Part shown: positions 8,916 to 16,146 of the stretch, piece by piece
How positions within the stretch are numbered: the stretch's first letter is position 1
Layout of the letters: every line of letters starts with the position of its first letter
Made by a program: the position numbers and the translations under genes
Notes under the pieces: model-generated
Databases searched by the model: none
What the model was told of the DNA's origin: nothing
What the model saw: the letters and a program-made list of their open reading frames with translations, nothing else
NCBI RefSeq assembly: GCF_001189235.2
Contig: NZ_LFIP02000001.1
Coordinates: 496,001-560,000 of the forward strand
Origin: Bradyrhizobium embrapense
Lineage (GTDB): Bacteria; Pseudomonadota; Alphaproteobacteria; Rhizobiales; Xanthobacteraceae
Direction: 5' to 3'
Length of the DNA stretch: 64,000 nt

Positions 8916-8943
8916 TTGCGTTCGCGGCCAAAATCCGTATAAG
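8916..8943 (+). promoter_or_regulatory. Candidate promoter for the rpsF operon
   Basis: TTGCGT and TATAAG separated by 16 bases, about 200 bases upstream of rpsF. The leader between it and rpsF holds a 14-base tandem duplication (ATTTTGATGTGGC repeated at 9004-9031) and a weak TTTCCG/CGGAAA stem near the ribosome binding site. No gene is visible in 8820-9145. Confidence 0.4.
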
Positions 8944-9145
8944 CGCGCCATTCGTGGGCTCCGGCCGGGAGCTGAACGGACGGTCTCAGCAGATTCACCC
9001 TTTCATTTTGATGTGGCGATTTTGATGTGGCAGGGCCAGTCGGCCCGTCGTCCCGTGCTCCCGCCTTCTGAGCAGCTCGAGTCCTTTCCGAAGGTCTCGA
9101 AGGGCTTGTCGCCGGAAACCGCGCCAACTTTAGGAAAGGACAACC

Positions 9146-9613
9146 ATGCCTCTTTATGAGCATGTTTTTCTCGCGCGTCAGGATGCGAGCACCCAGCAGG
9201 TGGATGAACTGACGGCCCAGATGACGGGCATCGTCGAACAGGGCGGCGGCAAGGTCACCAAGACCGAGAGCTGGGGCGTGCGCTCCCTCACCTACCGCAT
9301 GAACAAGAACCGCAAGGCGCATTTCGTGCTGATGAACATCGACGCACCGTCGGCTGTCGTCACCGAGATCGAGCGCCAGGAGCGGATCAGCGAAGACGTC
9401 ATCCGTTATCTCACCGTGCGCGTCGAAGAGCACGAGGAAGGCCCGTCCGCGATGATGCGCAAGGCCGACCGTGACCGCGAGCGCGATGACCGTGGCGGCG
9501 GCTTCCGTGGCGACCGCGAAGGCGGTTTCCGTGGTGACCGTGAAGGTGGTGGTTTCCGTGGCGACCGTGGTCCGCGCCGTCCGCGCGACGAAGAAGCTGC
9601 GACCGAGGAGTAA
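9146..9613 (+). CDS. rpsF: 30S ribosomal protein S6
   Basis: Small-subunit protein that pairs with S18 on the platform of the 30S subunit. The 155-residue product starts [15 protein letters not shown], the usual alphaproteobacterial N-terminus, and carries the [12 protein letters not shown] segment. After about residue 110 it has a Gly/Arg/Asp-rich tail made of repeats of the form GGGFRGDRE, longer than in most bacteria but common in rhizobia. An AGGA-type ribosome site lies just upstream. rpsR follows 6 bp downstream. Confidence 0.97.
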   Translation: MPLYEHVFLARQDASTQQVDELTAQMTGIVEQGGGKVTKTESWGVRSLTYRMNKNRKAHFVLMNIDAPSAVVTEIERQERISEDVIRYLTVRVEEHEEGPSAMMRKADRDRERDDRGGGFRGDREGGFRGDREGGGFRGDRGPRRPRDEEAATEE

Positions 9614-9619
9614 TGAATC

Positions 9620-9859
9620 ATGGCTGATGCTGGTGCCCGCCGTCCGTTTTTCCGTCGTCGCAAGTCCTGCCCGTTCACGGGCGCGAATGCGCCGAAGATC
9701 GATTACAAGGATTCCAAGCTGCTGATGCGTTACGTCTCCGAGCGCGGCAAGATCGTGCCGAGCCGCATCACGGCCGTGTCCGCCAAGAAGCAGCGTGAGC
9801 TCGCCCGCGCCATCAAGCGCGCGCGCTTCCTCGGCCTGCTGCCTTACGTTATTCGCTGA
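9620..9859 (+). CDS. rpsR: 30S ribosomal protein S18
   Basis: 79-residue partner of S6. It shows the family segments [22 protein letters not shown] and [20 protein letters not shown], followed by LGLLPYVI. It is cotranscribed with rpsF. Downstream is a strong GC hairpin, then a membrane protein gene and rplI. Confidence 0.97.
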   Translation: MADAGARRPFFRRRKSCPFTGANAPKIDYKDSKLLMRYVSERGKIVPSRITAVSAKKQRELARAIKRARFLGLLPYVIR

Positions 9860-9866
9860 CCGTTTC

Positions 9867-9892
9867 CGGCCGGCGGCGCCTGCCGCCGGCCG
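9867..9892 (+). terminator. GC-rich hairpin after rpsR
   Basis: An 11 bp perfect stem (CGGCCGGCGGC paired with GCCGCCGGCCG) with a 4-base loop, 7 bases after the rpsR stop. No T-run follows, so it more likely attenuates or stabilises the message between rpsR and the membrane protein gene than ends it. Confidence 0.45.
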
Positions 9893-9984
9893 CTCATCTC
9901 ATAAGGCTTCCGGGTCGTCCGGTCGCCGATGGTTGGGGTTCTCGAAGCAGAACCCCTAACCGCTCAAAGGGGGCGGGACAGCTG

Positions 9985-10953
9985 ATGATCACGATACTCA
10001 TTGTTGCACTTGTCGCCGGCGCCGCGTCGGCGTTGATGTTCGCCTCGATCGTTTCGGGCGCGGCGGTCTCGATATTGCTGTTCTATCTAGCGCCGCTGCC
10101 TCTGATGGTGACGGCGCTCGGCTGGGGCCCGCTCGCCGCCGCCATCGGCGGTATCGCTGCGGCGTCCGTGCTCGGCGTGCTGTTCGGACTTCCCTATTGC
10201 ATCGCGTTTGCCATGATGGTCGCCCTGCCCGGCTGGTGGCTCGGCCATCTCGCTCTGCTCGGACGGCCGATCGCGGGCGCAGCCGCCGATAGCGCTGCCC
10301 AGCAGGCGCCTGCGCTCGAGTGGTATCCCGTCGGCCGTATCCTGCTCTGGATCGCGGCCTTCGCCATTGTCACCACGACCGCCGCGCTGCTGACGCTTGG
10401 CATGGATACCGACACGATCACCGGCACGTTGCGGCGCGGCCTGCTCAAGATGCTCAGCGCCGGCGAAGGTCAAGCCGGCAGTGACATCGAACGGGTCGTC
10501 GACGCGTTGGTGATCTTTGCGCCGCTCGCGGCAACGGTCATCGCGATGGTCACGCTGACGCTCAACCTGTGGCTCGCCGGCAAGATCACGCAAACCTCCG
10601 GGCGGCTGAACCGGCCGTGGCCGGAGCTCCGCGGCACCGCGCTCCCCGCCGTGACGCTGGTCGCGTTGCTGGTGGCGATCGCCGTCAGCTTCGTCGGCGG
10701 CATGCTTGCGCTGCTGGCGCAGATCGTCACCGCGGCGCTCGTGATCGCCTATGCGCTCGTCGGCTTCGCAGTGCTGCACACCCTGACGCTGTCGCTCGCC
10801 AATCGCGGCTTCTGGCTCGGCGGCATCTATGCCGTCGTCGTCATGTTCGGCTGGCCGATCGTCGCGATCTTCGCGCTCGGCATTGCCGACGCCGTGTTCG
10901 GACTGCGCCAGCGCTACCTGCAAACCAGGCCGCCGCCTTTGCCCGCGGCCTGA
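9985..10953 (+). CDS. DUF2232-type polytopic membrane protein
   Basis: A 322-residue inner-membrane protein with about eight hydrophobic segments and no soluble domain. It resembles the DUF2232 family found between rpsR and rplI in alphaproteobacteria. The family has no firm function; YybS-like proteins of this group in Firmicutes also sit near rplI. Position between two ribosomal protein genes on the same strand implies cotranscription with the operon. A GGGGGCGGGAC stretch upstream could serve as a ribosome site, but the exact start is not certain. Confidence 0.8.
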   Translation: MITILIVALVAGAASALMFASIVSGAAVSILLFYLAPLPLMVTALGWGPLAAAIGGIAAASVLGVLFGLPYCIAFAMMVALPGWWLGHLALLGRPIAGAAADSAAQQAPALEWYPVGRILLWIAAFAIVTTTAALLTLGMDTDTITGTLRRGLLKMLSAGEGQAGSDIERVVDALVIFAPLAATVIAMVTLTLNLWLAGKITQTSGRLNRPWPELRGTALPAVTLVALLVAIAVSFVGGMLALLAQIVTAALVIAYALVGFAVLHTLTLSLANRGFWLGGIYAVVVMFGWPIVAIFALGIADAVFGLRQRYLQTRPPPLPAA

Positions 10954-11005
10954 CATTCGATCCAACCACGTAACCCCAATACTTAGCCTCTAAAGGAGAA
11001 CGAAA

Positions 11006-11608
11006 ATGGAAGTCATTCTGCTGGAACGCGTTGCCAAGCTTGGTCAGATGGGCGAGGTCGTGCGCGTCAAGGACGGGTTCGCCCGCAACTTCTTGCTGAA
11101 GCGCGGCAAGGCGCTGCGCGCCACCGAGGCGAACCGCGCCAAGTATGACGGCATGAAGGCCGAGCTCGAGGCCAACAACATCAAGGCCAAGGGCGAAGCC
11201 GCCAAGGTCGCCGAGAAGATCGACGGCCGCGACATCGTCATCATCCGCCAAGCCTCCGAATCGGGCCAGCTGTTCGGCTCGGTCACGGTGCGCGACATCG
11301 TCGCCGCGTTGGCTGCCGACGGCGTGCAGGTTGCCCGTCCGCAGGTCTGGCTCGACTCGCCGATCAAGGTGATCGGCCAGCAGAAGGTCACGATCGCGGT
11401 TCACCCCGAGGTCGAGACCAGCGTCACCGTGACGGTCGCCCGCTCCGCCGAAGAGGCCGAGCGGATCAAGCGCGGCGAGGACATCTCGACCCGCCAGGAA
11501 GACCAGGACGCTGCCGCCGAGGCGCTCGCCGCCGCCGGCGAATTCTTCGATCCGGAAGCCCAGCACGACGACGAGGCTGCGCCGGCTCCGGCTGCCGAAG
11601 AGAAGTAA
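11006..11608 (+). CDS. rplI: 50S ribosomal protein L9
   Basis: Large-subunit protein that binds 23S rRNA near the L1 stalk. The 200-residue product starts [19 protein letters not shown] and has the GFARNFLL motif. The C-terminal domain is followed by an acidic, Ala-rich extension of about 45 residues (ending PAPAAEEK), longer than the roughly 150 residues of E. coli L9. AAAGGAGAA just upstream is a strong ribosome site. It is the last gene of the rpsF operon and is followed by a near-perfect terminator hairpin. Confidence 0.97.
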   Translation: MEVILLERVAKLGQMGEVVRVKDGFARNFLLKRGKALRATEANRAKYDGMKAELEANNIKAKGEAAKVAEKIDGRDIVIIRQASESGQLFGSVTVRDIVAALAADGVQVARPQVWLDSPIKVIGQQKVTIAVHPEVETSVTVTVARSAEEAERIKRGEDISTRQEDQDAAAEALAAAGEFFDPEAQHDDEAAPAPAAEEK

Positions 11609-11631
11609 GCGTCTCTTCATCGCTCCACCGA

Positions 11632-11662
11632 CGAGAGCATCGGTTCTGAACCGATGCTCTCG
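11632..11662 (+). terminator. Perfect 15-bp palindrome after rplI
   Basis: CGAGAGCATCGGTTC is followed by a single T and then its exact reverse complement; ATTCTGGTTTT comes next. Probably the terminator of the rpsF-rplI operon. It directly precedes dispersed repeat copy B, as another palindrome precedes copy A. Confidence 0.65.
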
Positions 11663-11669
11663 ATTCTGG

Positions 11670-11721
11670 TTTTGACGCGGTTTCTTCACGCGAACCGGTA
11701 TCCACTTCGCTCGAAAACGTT
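11670..11721. repeat. Dispersed palindromic repeat, copy B
   Basis: Same element as at 3162-3213, differing at a few positions (GACGCGGTTTCTTCACG and ACCGGTATCC). It lies between the rplI terminator and the convergent thioesterase gene. Confidence 0.8.
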
Positions 11722-11724
11722 ACG

Positions 11725-11750
11725 AAGCCCGGCCCCATCAGGCCGGGCTT
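11725..11750. terminator. Bidirectional terminator hairpin
   Basis: AAGCCCGGCC pairs with GGCCGGGCTT around a 6-base loop. It overlaps the last codons of the thioesterase gene and lies between the convergent rplI and thioesterase transcripts. Confidence 0.55.
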
Positions 11751-12199
11751 TGGATTCGCGCCGCCGCCTCATCGTCGAGCATCGCGATCGACGCCAGTGC
11801 GGTCGCGGTGTGCTTCTCCTTGCCGTCGATGATGCAGAACACGTCGGCCGCAACGACCGCGACCTGACGTCCCGGTTTGATCACGCGCGCGCGACAGATC
11901 AGGCGGTCGCCAGACGCCGGCGACAGCAAGTTCAGCTTGTACTCGGCCGTCAGCGCCGGCTGGCCACGCGACGTCGCCGCCGCGATCGTGGTGGCGTTGT
12001 CGACCAAGAACGCCGTCACCCCGCCGTGAAACAGGCCGTGCTGCTGCAGCAACTCAGGCCGGCGGTCGACCGCGAGCGTGCACGCACCGCGCGACAGTTC
12101 GGCCACTTCAGCTCCGACAAGACCCATGAAGCCCTGACGGCCGACATTGTCGCGAATCCGCGTGGCGATCGGCGCAAAGTCCGGATCGGCCTGGTTCAT
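11738..12199 (-). CDS. PaaI-type hotdog thioesterase
   Basis: A 153-residue hotdog-fold protein of the PaaI/YdiI acyl-CoA thioesterase group. The HGGVTAFLVDNATTIAA stretch at about residues 58-74 is the HGG-x-x-x-x-x-x-D motif that contains the catalytic acid, followed by a TAEYKLNLLSPASGD strand. Acyl substrate cannot be told from sequence. Its start overlaps the upstream TetR gene by 4 bp, mirroring the desaturase unit, so it is probably induced together with that regulator. Confidence 0.85.
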   Translation of the reverse strand: MNQADPDFAPIATRIRDNVGRQGFMGLVGAEVAELSRGACTLAVDRRPELLQQHGLFHGGVTAFLVDNATTIAAATSRGQPALTAEYKLNLLSPASGDRLICRARVIKPGRQVAVVAADVFCIIDGKEKHTATALASIAMLDDEAAARIQSPA

Positions 12200-12801
12200 G
12201 ACGTCCCTCCCGCTCGCTCCGGCGCACCCGGCGCCACCACCGCGCGCATCGCGCAGGCGATCAGCGTCTCGACCTGTTCGCGCGGGTCGCCATGATGGCG
12301 GCCCGACAGATAGGCGCGGCAGAAGATCTGCGCCGGCCCGATGATCTGGCTGAAGAACAGCACAGCGCTCATCGGTAGCAACTCGCCACGCGCGAGCAGC
12401 GGCGCGCGCCAGCGCTCGATGCCGTCAGTAAGCCGGGAGTTCTCGGTGCGCTGTGCGCCGCGCACCTCCTCGCTCCACTCGCTGCGCGAGATCTCGAACA
12501 GGAAGCGGGCCTCGCGCCTGTTGGTCACGACCCAATCGAGGTGGGCCCGGATCAGCCGCGCGACACCCTCGCCGGCGCCGTGCGTGTCGTCGACCGCGGT
12601 GATGATCGCGGCGTGATAGGCCTGCAGGATCTCCAGGAACAGGGTTCCGGCGAGCTCCTTCTTCGAGCTGAAGAAATGGAAGAAGCTGCCGTTGGACGCG
12701 CGCGCGCGGGAGCGGATCTCGGCGACCGTCGCTCCCTCGAACCCGTCGCGGTCGAACACCGCCAGTCCCGCCGCCAACAGGTCTTCGCGCGCCGTACTCA
12801 A
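12196..12801 (-). CDS. TetR-family regulator of the thioesterase unit
   Basis: A 201-residue TetR protein; the helix-turn-helix is at about residues 10-55 (GFEGATVAEIRSRARASNGS then FFHFFSSKKELA). The start codon appears to be TTG at 12801, supported by GGAG 8 bases upstream; a GTG at 12817 is in another frame. It overlaps the thioesterase by 4 bp. A CTAGAG dyad lies about 32-48 bases upstream of the start, a candidate operator for autoregulation. Confidence 0.85.
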   Translation of the reverse strand: MSTAREDLLAAGLAVFDRDGFEGATVAEIRSRARASNGSFFHFFSSKKELAGTLFLEILQAYHAAIITAVDDTHGAGEGVARLIRAHLDWVVTNRREARFLFEISRSEWSEEVRGAQRTENSRLTDGIERWRAPLLARGELLPMSAVLFFSQIIGPAQIFCRAYLSGRHHGDPREQVETLIACAMRAVVAPGAPERAGGTS

Positions 12802-12832
12802 CGACCGCTCCGTTCACCGTTAGATCAATACT

Positions 12833-12849
12833 CTAGAGCTACACTCTAG
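12833..12849. promoter_or_regulatory. CTAGAG-N5-CTCTAG dyad, candidate TetR operator
   Basis: Six-base arms separated by CTACA, placed upstream of the TTG start of the TetR gene. The overlapping 8-base palindrome CTCTAGAG (12831-12838) adds a third half-site. Confidence 0.5.
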
Positions 12850-12864
12850 CGGCAGTCAAATGAT

Positions 12865-12890
12865 AACGCCGGACCTCACGGCCCGGCGTT
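12865..12890 (-). terminator. Hairpin after the cytochrome c gene
   Basis: AACGCCGG pairs with CCGGCGTT, just past the stop codon of the minus-strand cytochrome gene; on that strand the stem is followed by ATCATTTG. Confidence 0.45.
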
Positions 12891-12895
12891 GGCGA

Positions 12896-13840
12896 TTACT
12901 TCGAGCTCGGCGCTTCCGGCGGACCGGAGCCCGGCGTCGTCGGGGGCGGCGGTGGCGGCGCGGCCGCGGTTACCGGCGGCGCGGCGGGCGCCGGCGCGGG
13001 AGAAGCGGCGGCGGCTGGCTCCGGCGCAGGGGAAGCGGCGGGAGCTGCGGGTGTCACCTGCGGAACGGGGTCCGATCGCACGGCAGCCGGCTCGCCACCC
13101 GCATTGCTCTTCGGCGCCTCGACCTTGGCCGTGTCGGGCTGGCTGGCAGGCCTGGCCGGCTTCTCGGCTTCACCCTTGTCCTCGCGTGTGACGGCGGTCT
13201 GGGATTTGGGCTGCTCGCCCGCCGCCTCGCCCTTGGGCGCCTCGTCGGACTTCGGCTCCTCAAGCGGCTTGCCGCGACGGCCATGCTTCTGGCGCGACGG
13301 CTTGCCTTCGCCGGCGGCCTGCGGGGCCTGGCCATCGTCCGGCTTGGCAGCATCAGGCGCCTCGCTCGGCCGCGCCATGCGGCGGCCGCGGTGGGCGGGA
13401 CGTCCTTCGGGATTCAAGCCGTCGGCATCGGGCTTCGCGCCTTCCTGTGGCGCCGCACCCTGATGCTGCCGGCGCGACGGGCGTTCGGCCGGCTGCTCCG
13501 GAGACTGGTTTGCCTCCTGCCTGGCGTCGCGGCCCTTGGCGCCCCGGGGGTTATCCTTGGCCTGGTAGCGCGGATCGTTGGCGCCGTTGGAGATCAGATA
13601 GGACGCCAGCACGCCGGCCATGTCGCTCGACGTCGTGTAGTGCTGACGCAGGAAGCCCGGCAGCGAACCGGCCGGCACGGTCTTCAGGAGACCACGCGGG
13701 CTTTTGTGGCAGGCCGTGCAGGTGTTGGCGAAAATCTGGGAGGGGCTTTTGCCGGCCTCGAGGTTTTGCGCCTGCGCTGATACGGCCGACAGGCCAATCA
13801 GAAGCGTCACCGTCGCCAGACTGAGGGCTCGGCTCAACAT
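12896..13840 (-). CDS. Exported mono-heme cytochrome c-like protein with long disordered tail
   Basis: A 314-residue protein with a Sec signal peptide (residues 1 to about 24, ending VSAQA). A single heme c attachment motif CTACH lies at about residues 41-45, with an IFANTCTACHKSPRG context as in small class I cytochromes. No clear distal Met ligand motif is evident in the short globular part (to about residue 95). The rest, over 200 residues, is Pro/Ala/Lys/Glu-rich and has no predicted fold; its last 80 residues are largely Ala-Pro. The tail could span periplasm or peptidoglycan. Redox partner unknown. Transcribed divergently from cfa. Confidence 0.75.
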   Translation of the reverse strand: MLSRALSLATVTLLIGLSAVSAQAQNLEAGKSPSQIFANTCTACHKSPRGLLKTVPAGSLPGFLRQHYTTSSDMAGVLASYLISNGANDPRYQAKDNPRGAKGRDARQEANQSPEQPAERPSRRQHQGAAPQEGAKPDADGLNPEGRPAHRGRRMARPSEAPDAAKPDDGQAPQAAGEGKPSRQKHGRRGKPLEEPKSDEAPKGEAAGEQPKSQTAVTREDKGEAEKPARPASQPDTAKVEAPKSNAGGEPAAVRSDPVPQVTPAAPAASPAPEPAAAASPAPAPAAPPVTAAAPPPPPPTTPGSGPPEAPSSK

Positions 13841-14098
13841 TCCTTAAGTCTCCAGATTCCGGAAAAATCGCCGCCTGCGCCTCATGGATCGGCCGCGGCG
13901 GTCACCTTTTATCCGATTATCGCGCGAATGGAAGCGCGCGCGTGACGCATCCACGCAATTGTCACATTTTGGAATATCGGCTTTGAGCACAACGCAATAG
14001 CGCTATCCAATTCCCTGCCTATCTTTAGGTTGGGGACACATTGGAGTGATCAGCTCCGGTGGTGTCGGTGTGCAGCTTGCCGTTCCGTTGGTGTTTCG

Positions 14099-15352
14099 AT
14101 GGACCGATTGTTGCGATTTTTCTTGGGGCGCTTCATCCGCCGCGGTTCGATCACGTTCACGACCGCGAGAGGCGCTCAATTCACCTGCGGCGATGGCACG
14201 GGCATTCCGGTCGCCGTGCGCTTCATGACCAGGGCGGCCGAACTGCGCGTACTGGTCGATCCCGAGCTTTACCTCGGCGAAGCCTTCATGGACGGCACGT
14301 TCGTGGTGGAACAAGGCACCATCGCCGACGTGCTGGCCGTCCTGATGGGCCAGGCTGCGATGTTGCCGAACTTCGCCCGGCTGCAGGCCTGGCTGCGCTT
14401 CCTCGGACGGCGCGCCCAGCAGATCAATGTGCGCGGCCGCTCCAGGAGCAATGTCGCCCGTCATTACGACCTCGACGGCCGCCTTTACTCCCTCTTCCTC
14501 GACGCCGACAAGCAATATAGCTGCGCCTATTTCGAGACGCCGGACACGACGCTGGATGACGCCCAGCTCGCCAAGAAGCGTCACCTCGCCGCAAAACTCC
14601 TGGTCAAGCCCGGCGACCGCGTCCTCGACATCGGTTCCGGGTGGGGCGGACTCGGGCTCTATCTTGCCGAGATGAGCGGCGCCGACGTCACCGGCGTCAC
14701 CCTGTCGACCGAGCAGCTGCAGATCTCCAACGCCCGGGCGGCGGAAAAGAACCTGACAAATTCGGCGCGCTTCCTGCTACAGGACTACCGTGACATCCCG
14801 GGCCCGTTCGACCGCATCGTCTCGGTCGGCATGTTCGAGCATGTCGGGGTCGCCTATTACGAGACCTTCTTCAAGCGCTGCGCCGAGCTGCTGAGCGATG
14901 ACGGCATCATGATGCTGCACTCGATCGGCCGCTCGACCGGTCCCGACGTCACCAGCCCCTGGATCCGGAAATACATCTTCCCCGGCGGCTACATTCCGGC
15001 GCTCTCCGAGGTCATGCCGGCAATCGAGAAGGCCGGATTGCTGATCTGCGACATGGAGATCCTGCGCCTGCACTATGCGGAGACTCTGAAAGCATGGCGC
15101 GACCGCTTCATGGCGCGACGGGAGGAGGCCGTGCGGCTCTATGACGAGGCCTTTGCCCGGATGTGGGAATTCTATCTGGCGGCCTCGGAGATGTCGTTCC
15201 GCGTGCAGAACATGATGAACTTCCAGCTGCAACTAACCAAGCGCCAGGGCATCGTGCCCATGACCCGCGACTATATCGGCCTTGAGGAAGGTCGCCTCCG
15301 GCTCAAGGAAGCCGGCGCCGCAAAACCCCGGCTGCAACTCGCCGGCGAATAG
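14099..15352 (+). CDS. cfa: Cyclopropane-fatty-acyl-phospholipid synthase
   Basis: Adds a methylene from S-adenosylmethionine across cis double bonds of membrane phospholipid chains. 417 residues from the ATG at 14099; an upstream in-frame TTG would add 23 residues without family similarity. The SAM-binding motif VLDIGSGWGGLGLYLAE is at about 174-190, followed by VTGVTLSTEQ and the MFEHVG segment at about 245. The C-terminal region carries the conserved aromatic stretch around YCAYF (at about 143) and SEMSFRVQNMMNFQLQL near the end. It may act on products of the desaturase encoded 6 kb away. The 258 bp upstream hold no other gene. Confidence 0.93.
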   Translation: MDRLLRFFLGRFIRRGSITFTTARGAQFTCGDGTGIPVAVRFMTRAAELRVLVDPELYLGEAFMDGTFVVEQGTIADVLAVLMGQAAMLPNFARLQAWLRFLGRRAQQINVRGRSRSNVARHYDLDGRLYSLFLDADKQYSCAYFETPDTTLDDAQLAKKRHLAAKLLVKPGDRVLDIGSGWGGLGLYLAEMSGADVTGVTLSTEQLQISNARAAEKNLTNSARFLLQDYRDIPGPFDRIVSVGMFEHVGVAYYETFFKRCAELLSDDGIMMLHSIGRSTGPDVTSPWIRKYIFPGGYIPALSEVMPAIEKAGLLICDMEILRLHYAETLKAWRDRFMARREEAVRLYDEAFARMWEFYLAASEMSFRVQNMMNFQLQLTKRQGIVPMTRDYIGLEEGRLRLKEAGAAKPRLQLAGE

Positions 15353-15372
15353 GTCCGAAAGCGCGGGTACCG

Positions 15373-15603
15373 CTAGTTGCGCAGGCTGTAGGTCGAGCCG
15401 CAATGGGCGAAGGTCGACGCCGGCGGGCGCGCCAAGTGAGCCGCAGCGGCCGAAATCAGACTGACATCGCAGGGCACGTGCCGGACCTCCGGACGCGCCG
15501 CCTGCTCCATGGCATCGACGAGCGCCGCCAGCCAGCGGCGGTCCATACCACCTGCCTGGCCGAGCCCAATTCGCACTGTCGGAAACTGCCGAGCCATCGT
15601 CAC
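15373..15603 (-). CDS. Small protein of unknown function
   Basis: A 76-residue frame starting at a GTG at 15603, preceded by AAGGA with 8-base spacing; a second start (ATG, 15597) is two codons in. The sequence is neutral with no membrane segment, and includes RIGLGQAGGMDRRWLAALV and, near the end, one Cys. I do not recognise the family. It is convergent with cfa. A CRP-like dyad lies about 80 bases upstream. The ribosome site is the main evidence that it is a gene. Confidence 0.45.
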   Translation of the reverse strand: MTMARQFPTVRIGLGQAGGMDRRWLAALVDAMEQAARPEVRHVPCDVSLISAAAAHLARPPASTFAHCGSTYSLRN

Positions 15604-15682
15604 CGTATCTTTCCTTGGACGAGGACAACCCGGAATCCGCCAGGTCGTTCCCGCAAGCCTGCCGCAAAGAAAATGCGCCAGG

Positions 15683-15698
15683 TGTGATCTGCTTCACA
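15683..15698. promoter_or_regulatory. CRP/FNR-like dyad TGTGA-N6-TCACA
   Basis: TGTGATCTGCTTCACA matches the classical CRP core exactly. It lies between two small divergent frames, 15373-15603 and 15732-15854. Which Crp/Fnr-family protein would use it here is unknown. Confidence 0.4.
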
Positions 15699-15731
15699 GA
15701 GGTCTGTTCCGGGCTGTCGTAGTGGTCCTGA

Positions 15732-15854
15732 ATGACCCGAGAACCGCACCAGACGATGCTGGACCCGCAGCGCGACCTCGTGACCGACTACGCCTTGATC
15801 GCAACCGGCGTGGCGGCCGCCTTGATCGCGCTGGCTTTCCTCATCCTGGTCTGA
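15732..15854 (+). CDS. Possible 40-residue single-pass membrane protein
   Basis: ATG at 15732 to TGA at 15854. The first 18 residues are polar (MTREPHQTMLDPQRD), followed by one hydrophobic helix reaching the C-terminus. No clear ribosome site precedes it, so support rests on the composition and on the CRP-like dyad 34 bases upstream. The flanking non-coding sequence (15604-15682 and 15855-16013) shows no other gene. Confidence 0.3.
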   Translation: MTREPHQTMLDPQRDLVTDYALIATGVAAALIALAFLILV

Positions 15855-16013
15855 GCAACCGAGGCCAGCACCGACCTCCCTGCTGGTTGGGCGCGGCAGC
15901 CCGGAAAAAGGTTCAGGCCGTGGCGAATTTTCGCCGACGACGTCGCTGACCGGCCGAACCCCGCCGGTTTTCGACCGAATCCCCCGTCAAGCGGAATGCT
16001 CCCTGCCGTCCCG

Positions 16014-16039
16014 GATTCACACCTCGTGTTGTGTGAATC
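16014..16039. promoter_or_regulatory. 9-bp dyad upstream of dnaB
   Basis: GATTCACAC and GTGTGAATC are exact reverse complements around CTCGTGTT, about 108 bases before the dnaB start. It could be an operator or a leader hairpin. Confidence 0.4.
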
Positions 16040-16146
16040 GTGCATAAGAAACATCCGTCCTTTCGCTTGGTGCCGGGCTGGCGCTTGATCGCGGCCCCAC
16101 AGCCGAAAATCTCAGTAACGACGAAATCAGAAGAATAAGCTCGTCC

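Noticed and set aside
9082..9120. Possible S6:S18 leader RNA before rpsF
   Set aside because: A TTTCCG/CGGAAA stem exists, but the diagnostic bulge and loop motif were not found.
12425..12817. GTG-started frame across the start of the second TetR gene
   Set aside because: Different frame from the conserved helix-turn-helix; Arg-rich shadow.
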